Shown: positions 51,901 through 59,496 of the stretch, piece by piece | How positions within the stretch are numbered: position 1 is the first letter of the stretch | Layout: every line of letters starts with the position of its first letter | Source of the DNA: Agelas oroides | Lineage: Eukaryota; Porifera; Demospongiae; Agelasida; Agelasidae | NCBI GenBank assembly: GCA_949130485.1 | Contig: OX422183.1 | Location: 25,683,316-25,747,315, forward strand | DNA length: 64,000 nt | Reading direction: 5' to 3' | Translations under genes and position numbers: made by a program | Notes under the pieces: generated by a model | The model's input: the letters and a program-made list of their open reading frames with translations, nothing else | Told to the model about the DNA's origin: nothing | Databases searched by the model: none

Positions 51901-53054
51901 AAAACTTTCCTAGACTTACAGGCACCTTGCACCCCCATACAACATGCCTGACAAACAAAACACCTCTTGTAACAAGTCATGTATCTTGTATTTAGAGTGA
52001 CATCAAGATAGCAAGGACTAGAGGTTCATACGAGAATACTACCTCACCTCCAGATCCACCCACACAAGTCTGCAGTCTTTAGAGGACATGGCACCCTCAG
52101 CTAACACAGAGGTAGAACGTAAACACTTGTGAAACTGTACAGTTGGAGGATAGAGATGGTAGAGGCTCCTAGTTCTCCTGCGACAAGACAAGAATTACTA
52201 ATAGCATACCAACCTTAATGTTCGTTTCACACATAGGACAGTGGGAGGAAGTGACCTAGCCTCGTTCCCAGGGCCCTGTCCGAAAAATAACCCTTTCCTG
52301 ATTTTTCGGACGGGGCCAGGGAACAAGGCTAGAAGTGACCCATGTGACTGGTATGAATACTATTGTAACATCCACTGTATCATGCCATGTTTTGTCAGGG
52401 AATTGACACCATTGAAGATTGCATTCCCCACAGCATGCCAATGATCTAGTGGCAACAAGGACATTGAACAGGCGTCATAGCACCCTCAAGTAGATTAGGC
52501 TGTTTTATCTTTCGAAAAAAGAAAGAGTAGGCTATCCTGGAGTTCGCTGCTTGCAAGGACGTTTTTGAATTCACAATCCAGTTTACATGACATAAACGGT
52601 GATTTTACAGCCGAAAACAGTACAGGCAGTTTACTAGACTATTTTCCTACTTGGCGAAAAGTAGTCTGAGGTTGGTGCAGTTGTGAGGAATATGAATTTG
52701 ATTGATCAGGCCAGGTTTCTGGTGGGTGACAACTCAGTTTCAGTCCGACAGAATAGACAGACCCGCTCTCCATGCAAAGGGGGATGCGGGGGTGTGACTT
52801 GTGAGACTAGCAGTCTAATTAGGTACTTTCACATAATCAGGGTACAAATGAAACGTCCTACCCTCAGCAAATACTGTGCATAAAGTGTAAATCTGGAGAA
52901 CTTTTGATGTGCGGTAGCTAGGCACTATCCTGTGATGTCGGTTGACAAAGGAGTGTGACACTGCGACTCTACTGCCACTGGCACTGATACTTGTATACAT
53001 AATATGAGAATTCTCTATCGGAGCTCACCTTGCAACTGAAGTTAGTAATGACAT
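48995..53054 (-). CDS. REXO2: Oligoribonuclease, mitochondrial (REXO2/Orn)
   Basis: This 3'-5' exoribonuclease degrades RNA oligonucleotides of about 2-5 nt to mononucleotides in mitochondria and cytosol. Exons on the minus strand are 53029-53054, 52048-52177, 51231-51237 (7 nt), 51041-51117, 50466-50543, 49698-49918, 49384-49437 and 48995-49061. All phases fit and give 219 residues. The DEDDh family motifs are visible: VWVDLEMTGLD (ExoI), [11 protein letters not shown] then DKYMP (ExoII region), and HRALDD (ExoIII). The first 38 residues are basic and lack acidic residues except near the end ([20 protein letters not shown]...), a good mitochondrial targeting peptide. Met39 (MSSKDCRL) would give a cytosolic form of 181 residues, the bacterial Orn length. 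The 3' end converges on the LRR gene. Confidence 0.92.
51231..51237 (-). other. REXO2: 7-nt microexon of REXO2 (ATGACAG)
   Basis: Minus strand: acceptor cccatag, exon ATGACAG, donor gtgagtg. It supplies Met-Thr and the first base of Gly in the ExoI motif (VDLE-MTG-LD). Without it the joined exons would shift frame. The flanking exons end and start in exactly the phases that require these 7 nt. Confidence 0.88.
51413..51484 (+). repeat. tRNA-derived sequence, probably a SINE head
   Basis: An A-box-like stretch (agctcaagtggcagagca) and a perfect B box (GGTTCGATTCC at 51465) have the spacing of a RNA polymerase III promoter. The acceptor stem is not convincing and no CCA or tRNA cloverleaf is clean, so a SINE is likelier than a tRNA gene. 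It is antisense in the REXO2 intron upstream of the microexon. Confidence 0.55.
52256..52332. mobile_element. Small palindrome in REXO2 intron 1
   Basis: ctagcctcgttcccagggcc... and its inverse ending ggctag form a near-perfect stem. The inner arm (ctgtccgaaaaa) is unlike those of the other copies. Confidence 0.85.
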
Positions 53055-53235
53055 GAGACTGATGATCCGCGGACTGATACTGAGCATGTCCTAACCTCGT
53101 TCCCAGACTGTAGTCTCAACCTGGGAACGAGGTTCTATAATTCTGGTTACGTCATTGCCCGATATTCGATATGAGTGAGACAGAATTCTCGATTATCTGT
53201 GCTCAGTCGATAGTCCTCTGACACCGAGATCGTTG
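53055..53235. promoter_or_regulatory. Probable bidirectional REXO2/CTU1 promoter
   Basis: REXO2 begins at 53054 on the minus strand. On the plus strand a likely noncoding first exon of CTU1 ends at a donor (gttg|gtaagt) at 53235, joining an acceptor at 53989 (ttactgtag). The start sites must therefore lie within roughly 200 bp of each other. A small mobile palindrome (53093-53134) lies inside. No TATA box is seen. Confidence 0.5.
53093..53134. mobile_element. Small palindrome in the shared promoter
   Basis: aacctcgttcccagactgta and cctgggaacgaggtt pair with a short loop (tctcaa side). It is a member of the CTCGTTCCCAG family. Confidence 0.75.
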
Positions 53236-53445
53236 GTAAGTAGTGTCACACATTGAGACTGTCCTGGAAGTTACCTCCTAGGTCTATACTGTAGTGTCAC
53301 GAGTTAAATCTGTGTGAGTGAAGCCATGAGGCCTGACTGATGAGGTCAAGTTGTCAAGCGAGACTCCGTAGTGGCATAGATTATAGGTAAGAGCTATATA
53401 ATCTATGGTAGTGGGGACCCCAGACCCTTAAACTAGGCGAGAGAA

Positions 53446-53566
53446 TAGTTTGGTTCCCAGACCCTTCAGCGGAAAAGGCGGTGAACTCGAGCGAGAGAAG
53501 ACCCCCACCATCATGGCAGATCCTTACTCTCCTGCGAGCACTAGAATGGTCTGGGAACCAAACTAG
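53446..53566. mobile_element. Palindrome with TAGTTTGGTTCCCAGACC ends
   Basis: Exact 18-bp terminal inverted repeats (tagtttggttcccagacc and inverse), then imperfect inner arms (cctt / aagg, ctcgagcg). A variant of the same family that lies in the CTU1 5' intron. Confidence 0.7.
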
Positions 53567-53994
53567 GTGAGGAAGGGATTAGGGTAGGACGTGTAGGATC
53601 TGTGGTCCGGACTAAGTGAAGACATTCTGTCCTCCAGCACCACTAGTTGAGTAGTGGGACTATCCTACTACTACAGTGTGCACCTAACAAAGGGAGGGGC
53701 ACTTATAAACCAGCCTTACAAATCGTGCCGTGACATGACATGGCATCACATGTTAGTGTAAATTCTTGGCACATATATAGTATAAACCAATATAAAGTGG
53801 CAATGAATTAATGCTGTCTTTAGGAAATAGGGAGTCAACAGGTGCTTTGCTACCATCAAGAGCCCATGTAATCCACTTGTTGTGGGCTCCTAGTATTGCA
53901 CTAGTAAGCTGTTTTTTTACAAAATGGTTATAAAGTTGACTAACTGCATTTACATGGTGAGGACACTTGCCTTATATCATTTACTGTAGGTGCA

Positions 53995-55143
53995 ATGCCA
54001 ATCCTATGCTGTACTTGCTCCACAAACTCGGCGGTTTTAAAACGACCCAAGACTGGACAAGCCATCTGCAAGGAGTGCTTCTTCAATGCCTTTGAATCAG
54101 AGGTCCATCAGACCATCTGCACCAACAAGCTGTTTGAGAGAGGAGAGACAATTGCAATAGGTGCTTCAGGAGGAAAGGACTCCACAGTGTTGGCATATGT
54201 GCTAAAGGTCTTGAACAAAAGGCATAATTATGGTCTTGATTTGGTGCTGTTGTCAGTGGATGAAGGAATTACAGGTTATCGAGATGACTCACTAGAAACT
54301 GTGAAAAGAAACCAGCAACAGTACGAACTACCATTGAAAATTGTCTCCTATGAAGAATTGTATGGGTGGACTATGGATGCCATAGTGCAAAAGATTGGGT
54401 TGAAAAACAACTGCACATTCTGTGGGGTGTTCCGACGACAGGCTTTGGACAGAGGAGCCTTATTGCTCAAAGTAGACAAGATTGTGACTGGTCATAATGC
54501 TGATGACATTGCAGAGACGGTGCTGATGAATATTCTACGAGGTGACATAGCCCGGCTTGGTCGATGCACTGCTATCACCACAGGAACAGAAGGCACCATT
54601 CCAAGGTGTAAGCCATTCAAATACACCTATGAGAAGGAGATTGTTATGTACGCATATTTCAAGAAGCTGGATTACTTTTCAACAGAGTGCATATACTCTC
54701 CAAATGCGTATCGGGGCTATGCAAGAGCATTTCTGAAGGACTTGGAATCGATTCGACCTAGTGCTATCATAGACATTATTCACTCTGGAGACAGCCTTGC
54801 AGTCAAGAGTGATGTTAAAATGCCAATTCAAGGAACATGCTCTCGTTGTGGGTATATTTCAAGTCAAGAACTGTGTAAGGCCTGCATTCTCCTAGAGGGT
54901 CTGAACAGAGGTCTGCCAAAACTTGGTATTGGAAAAGTGACAGCTGGTAACCTTAGTGCACACATAAATAAGCTTGAAACTCAACATGACATGGCAGCAT
55001 CTGGAGGTGGAGGCAGTAAGTCTCAAACTGGAAGTATGTGTAATTGCCAGAGGAATGGTGGAAAACAATGTTGCAGGGAGGTGGACAAGGTCACTGACAA
55101 TGAAGACAACCCTGACAAAACTAAGGGAGTGGTTGACTTTTAG
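53995..55143 (+). CDS. CTU1: Cytoplasmic tRNA 2-thiolation protein 1
   Basis: CTU1 (Ncs6) adenylates and thiolates the wobble uridine U34 of tRNA Lys, Glu and Gln, working with CTU2 and the URM1 sulfur carrier in the cytosol. The 382 residues lie in one coding exon. An N-terminal zinc knuckle is visible (C5, C8 and C25, C28). The PP-loop ATPase motif SGGKDST is at about residue 58, the catalytic-site Cys region [11 protein letters not shown] at about 140, [10 protein letters not shown] at about 165, and a C-terminal [16 protein letters not shown] zinc site at about 282. The tail after GIGKVT is about 50 residues of low-conservation Gly/Ser/Cys-rich sequence, which makes it longer than the human protein (348). 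The start is the first ATG, five bases after an acceptor. Confidence 0.95.
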   Translation: MPILCCTCSTNSAVLKRPKTGQAICKECFFNAFESEVHQTICTNKLFERGETIAIGASGGKDSTVLAYVLKVLNKRHNYGLDLVLLSVDEGITGYRDDSLETVKRNQQQYELPLKIVSYEELYGWTMDAIVQKIGLKNNCTFCGVFRRQALDRGALLLKVDKIVTGHNADDIAETVLMNILRGDIARLGRCTAITTGTEGTIPRCKPFKYTYEKEIVMYAYFKKLDYFSTECIYSPNAYRGYARAFLKDLESIRPSAIIDIIHSGDSLAVKSDVKMPIQGTCSRCGYISSQELCKACILLEGLNRGLPKLGIGKVTAGNLSAHINKLETQHDMAASGGGGSKSQTGSMCNCQRNGGKQCCREVDKVTDNEDNPDKTKGVVDF

Positions 55144-55241
55144 CACTATCGACATTGTAGATTCTCATATCCTATATACACAGCAGTAGTAGGATGACAG
55201 CATATTTATCTTTCTGCATGTTTGACAGAAAGTACTTTTGT

Positions 55242-55247
55242 GCAATA
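55242..55247 (+). terminator. Polyadenylation signal AATAAA for CTU1
   Basis: A canonical AATAAA lies 99 bp after the CTU1 stop and 3 bp before the start of the long hairpin. Cleavage would therefore fall within the first hairpin arm. Confidence 0.55.
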
Positions 55248-55250
55248 AAG

Positions 55251-55587
55251 TAGCAACCGCTATTTATGTTGCCATGGTAACACCGATTTTATAGACAATT
55301 CTTACAGTCCAAATGACTCAAATCTTAAATATGAGAAAGTTGTCGGCCTTATGGTTGATTTTAAACAAATTGTCAAACTTTGGCATTTAAGTATTGAGTT
55401 CTATGGTGAGTGGCAAAAAGTTGCCACTCACCATAGAACTCAATACTTAAATGCCAAAGTTTGACAATTTGTTTAAAATCAACCATAAGGCCGACAACTT
55501 TCTCATATTTAAGATTTGAGTCATTTGGACTGTAAGAATTGTCATATAAAATCGGTGTTACCATGGCAACATAAATAGCGGTTGCTA
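55251..55587. repeat. Near-perfect 166-bp inverted repeat with 4-bp loop
   Basis: The left arm 55251-55416 and right arm 55421-55587 are reverse complements, with one small indel near 55290/55543 as the only difference I find. The loop is aaag. The outer ends read tagcaaccgctatttatgtt and the inverse. No other copy is seen in the window. Transcribed, it would form a dsRNA stem of about 166 bp directly after CTU1. Confidence 0.93.
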
Positions 55588-56224
55588 ACCTTGAAGCCAC
55601 ACCCCCTGAATAAGGTCTATGCAGTCACAACTCCAAGTTTCAAAATGGGAGTCGTGAGAGTCTGAGCTAGAGTTCTTCATGAGGGGACTATCTCATGCAG
55701 TTTATACACACATCTAAGTTAGTATTAAAATTTGGAAATCAAGTCAGCATACAGTAACTCGGCTTGCAGTAAATCTCAATTACTTGCACCATTTGTTAGC
55801 TGCTATATAAATACACATGCAAGGTACAAACGAGGCTCAGTGGTAGTCAACTAGAACCAGGCACACTCATTGTCCTCCAACTAGAGAGACACTGCACGTT
55901 CTCTTCCAGACCATTTATTATTATGCTAGGATGCCAAGCATTCAAATAACCAAGAGCAATTAAGACAGTCAAACAGTCAAAATAAAGTGGGATGTTCATG
56001 TATACAAGACTTTGACTTTGAGTGTCAGACTTTAACATGTGAGGAAATGGGGGTTATACAAATGAACTGAGCATGACATTGTGAATGGTAGTATATACAC
56101 AAAGAAAGGTTTGAAATTAGGTATAGTTAGCAACATTAGTGAGTACAGAACTTAGTAGCTACTTGTATTATGGTCACTGGTATGTGTATGATATCAGTGA
56201 TTTTCTTCACTGTCATGCTACAAG
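55588..56224. other. No gene recognised
   Basis: This is intergenic between the CTU1 hairpin and the 3' end of the membrane-protein pseudogene. I see no element or exon in it. Confidence 0.5.
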
Positions 56225-58061
56225 CTATAGTCGTTGCTGACTGTTGCCACATGGAGGATAGGTCTCAGTTTCGATATCTTGAGGGCAATCATCTTCTGCA
56301 TCATGAGCAAGGAGTGGCTTGTGTTCCTCTTCACTTCCAGCATATTCTTCAGGGTGTAGGAGTCTGTCAGGTTCTTGTGATTCCAAGGTTGGATGATCCT
56401 CATGTTTCTTACACATCTGAAGAACCTTCATCCATGCCAGCAGTTTGTATGTTACATAAATAATGTAGTAGATCAAAGGTACAGCACTAATCACACCAAA
56501 AACTTCAATAGGAACAGGAGCAAAATATCGTGTGTACAACAGTATTTGTGAAAAGGCAAGAAGAAAAAACACTGTGGAGTCCCAAACATTAAGCCAAAAC
56601 TTGTCTTTGTAAGGACGAAAAAGAAGAAAAAGTAGTGCTGCAATGAGCTGGCATGAAATTAACACAATTTTAAAATATGGGTAATTGTAAACCGAAAGCA
56701 GTATTCGAAGAGCAAGGTAAAGTCCAGCAAACCACCGACAGTCCCTTGTACCATTGGTGCCATTTTTGTAGCAACCCTGGAAGACATCAGCAAATGCATG
56801 TAGTGCAAGCAACCTTCCACCACATGCAGCACCCAAGACACTTCTGAAAAAATTTGGTTGGATACAATGACAAAACAAGTATCGGAATTAATAATTTTAA
56901 AGATACATTGAACAAAGACAGAAAGGAGGGCAAATGGGAGATGTTTGTCTCTAAACCATTCCAGTGGTAGATCATGATACACCCTCATGGGTGGGCCAAG
57001 TATTTCTCCAGTTGGGACATACAGCTGTGTGTAGGCCACAAGCTGAAGTGATACAAACCAGATCTTGGAATAGGAAAGGAGGAGAAATGCAGCAAATGTA
57101 TTGAGAAGAGAGGCTAATGGGTCCCACTGTCTTCCCCACCTTTGTCCACACGTGCTGAGAAATTTCCCAAACATCCTGCACAAACAAACAATGACTCGGC
57201 AGCCTCTAGCATGTAACTGAATACACACATATGCAATGAAAGTCAGCAACAAGGGATAAAAGGCTACAACATATTCAAGAGTAACAACATGGAGTGGACT
57301 CATTTGATTGCTCAAACAGAATGGTGGAAGGAGATAGCGAAAAAAGTCCAAATTCCAGATGCCATATATGGTGCCAAGTATCAACACAGCTACATGGTTA
57401 AATCCTGATGTGCTTTCATAGATATTGCACTGATAGTTTGCAACAGTGACTATTAACTGACATATAAATATATAAGCATTCATTGGTCCTGAAATAATGC
57501 GAACTTGAAATATAAGCACAACCAGGAAAAGTACAGTAGTAGGGAAAGTGGCAAGGAATATCTACAATGTCCAACCAAGGCCACTGCTCATGCAGGGAAG
57601 ACATTGCATTGAATAGAAAAAGATGGCGGTTCCCAGACCTTTCTGGCATTGGTTACACAATACTCCAGTGCAGTTCAACCCACCACACATTCAGCTGAGA
57701 TGCATCTTTTGGCGTATACTCCATTGACAACACCTTTTTGGTTGATATAAGGACACATACCAACGAAGACCTTATCTTCCTTTTCATTATAGTCCATGCA
57801 ATTTTCTAATGGCAGCATCGTCTGTTTTGTAACTGGATCACACTGCACTGTTCTTGTAGGATAGTGGGGGTGTATTGGTTCACCACATTTACAGCGATTT
57901 GAAGTACTGCTGACAGGAACAAACCATGATGGACAGCCATGATTGATTGTTTTCTCCTCAGCCAATTGGATAGCTTCCTGATGACTATCAGAGCATTCAA
58001 AATAGCCACAGAGAAGGGTGCTGCAAAGCAGTACATTCTTGACTTTAAGGGATCTCAACAT
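56225..58061 (-). pseudogene. Cys-rich ectodomain plus multi-pass membrane protein, broken
   Basis: On the minus strand a start at 58061 gives a signal-peptide-like N-terminus (VLLCSTLLCGYF), then a Cys-rich extracellular part (CGEPIHPHYPTRTVQCD, MCPYINQKG). A block CGGLNCTGVLCNQCQKGLG and at least six hydrophobic spans follow, then an acidic cytoplasmic tail that stops at 56225. The layout matches uncharacterised receptor-like proteins that I associate with sponges. Four lesions break it: a frame change near 57690, an in-frame TAG near 57562, and one-base shifts near 56902 and 56823. Otherwise all segments are in order with no sign of introns. It may be a young pseudogene, or some of the shifts may be assembly errors. 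The function of the family is not known to me. Confidence 0.75.
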
Positions 58062-58175
58062 GCTTTAATAACACCACCAGGTGCTAGTCTTGCAAGCTAG
58101 ACTCAACGAATGCCAGGGTCGTAGCTAGGCCTTAAGTAGCCCGTTGTCACAGGCTGTTTGTCATTCCAGGAAGTA

Positions 58176-58310
58176 CTAGCCTCGTTCCCAGGCCTACCCC
58201 GTTTTTTTGTTCTTCGGTTTGCGTTCAATATATCCGCCTCCGTGTATTATATTGAACGCAAACCGAAGAACAAAAAACGGGGTACCGGTAGGCCTGGAAA
58301 CGAGGTTAGC
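58176..58310. mobile_element. Small palindrome upstream of the LINE
   Basis: The left arm ctagcctcgttcccaggcct continues with accccgtttttttgttcttc and ggtttgcgttcaatata, and is mirrored to 58310 with small gaps. The inner arms are again unlike the other copies. It lies just 5' of the LINE. Confidence 0.85.
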
Positions 58311-58426
58311 AACCCACGGGAAATGTATTTCTTGCCGGTTGGTCGGGTAGTCTGGCGAAGCCACACCAGTGCCGTAGCTACCGAGCATAGGGGCAGGGAG
58401 GGCAACTGCAAAAATCCGCTCGCACC

Positions 58427-59485
58427 ATGAGTAGAAGAACAAGGAGCTCCGCCACCATGCCTCCCGGATCCTCTAAGAACAAAAAGGGCGGTGGAACGGA
58501 CCTTGTCTGTGATCTTTGCTGTGATACCCTCGAAAAAGGGCAGGACATTTTAAAGTGTGAGGGCAGCTGCGGTTGCAACGTCCACCGCTACTGTGCTGGA
58601 GTAACTAAACCGTATTTCGAAGAACTTGTCAAGGGCAGCACTCCCTTTGTTTGCCAGTACTGTGCCCTGAACGTCTACAGAAACATCGTTCAGCAGCTTC
58701 AAGACGAGGTAGCCTCCCTAAAGTTGGAACTAGCCGAAACTAAGAGCCTATGCGAGCGACAGAGCCAAACTCCTCCTACCGTGAGCTACGCCTCAGTTGC
58801 TTCGAAGCAACCAGCTTCGAAACAACCAGCCAAACACAGAGGACAGAAGGGTCAGAAGGGACAGAGGCCTCCTGCCAAACAACCAGCCACTGCCAGAACT
58901 GGTTCCGCACCGCCAACTTACACTGATGGAATTGCTGGTGAGTCAAACTCTGTCAATAATGTTGTTAGTGTGCCAAGGGTCAGGGTTGATGGAGCCCGCA
59001 GAGTCTGGGGGACTATGAGTCATACTACATCCAAATCTGTGGAGAATGTTATAACTCGCTGTTGTAATTTAGCTGGCTTGAAAATCAGAAGAAAGACTCG
59101 CACAGCTGACACTGGTAAGATTAGCTGGTGGTTTGTCATCCATGCCGACGAGGCAGTACTATGTGAGCTAGATTCCAAATGGGAATCAGTGAACTTGCAA
59201 ACTTCTTGGCAGCTCCAATCCTGTTTGAAACCTGCTGTTGCCACTGAAGAGGAAACTCATACAGATGGCACCGGTAGCCCTCTTGAAGATAATCCCTCTG
59301 GTGACATCACTGAAATCTCCAATGAGGCCGCTACCATCCCAAACACTACTTCAACTACCAATTCTTCCTTATCCATTCCCTGCAACCCTACTGTGCCTAG
59401 TTCTTTTAACACAGCAGATCAGCCTCAACTCACAGCCCCTTTTTTAGGAGTTACCCAAGAGGTGGCAACACCTCCAAACCAGTGA
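58427..59485 (+). CDS. LINE ORF1 protein, PHD-like zinc finger and coiled coil
   Basis: 352 residues. A C4HC3 PHD-like finger lies at residues about 27-77 (CDLCCDTLEKGQDILKCEG, then VHRYCAGVTK and PFVCQYCA). A predicted coiled coil follows at about 82-115 (IVQQLQDEVASLKLELAETK). A linker with repeated KQPA and GQKGQK words, a basic middle part, and a Thr/Ser/Pro-rich C-terminus complete it. Such ORF1 proteins bind RNA and form the retrotransposition particle in related CR1 elements. The stop TGA at 59483-59485 lies after the start of the ORF2 frame, so the two reading frames overlap. Confidence 0.85.
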   Translation: MSRRTRSSATMPPGSSKNKKGGGTDLVCDLCCDTLEKGQDILKCEGSCGCNVHRYCAGVTKPYFEELVKGSTPFVCQYCALNVYRNIVQQLQDEVASLKLELAETKSLCERQSQTPPTVSYASVASKQPASKQPAKHRGQKGQKGQRPPAKQPATARTGSAPPTYTDGIAGESNSVNNVVSVPRVRVDGARRVWGTMSHTTSKSVENVITRCCNLAGLKIRRKTRTADTGKISWWFVIHADEAVLCELDSKWESVNLQTSWQLQSCLKPAVATEEETHTDGTGSPLEDNPSGDITEISNEAATIPNTTSTTNSSLSIPCNPTVPSSFNTADQPQLTAPFLGVTQEVATPPNQ

Positions 59486-59496
59486 ACAATGTCACT
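59440..59496 (+). promoter_or_regulatory. Candidate -1 ribosomal frameshift signal
   Basis: T TTT TTA at 59440-59446 is in the ORF1 reading phase (CCT TTT TTA GGA), the same heptamer type as strong -1 sites. Slipping back one base enters the ORF2 frame (AGG AGT TAC CCA AGA ...), which is open. Twelve bases downstream is a 6-bp stem with a GCAA tetraloop (GAGGTG GCAA CACCTC, 59459-59474). A second 5-bp stem (AGTGA/TCACT, 59481-59496) covers the ORF1 stop. Confidence 0.7.

Noticed and set aside
59489..59491. ATG at the ORF1/ORF2 junction as the ORF2 start
   Set aside because: It is in the ORF1 phase and runs into a stop after 18 codons, so it cannot start ORF2.
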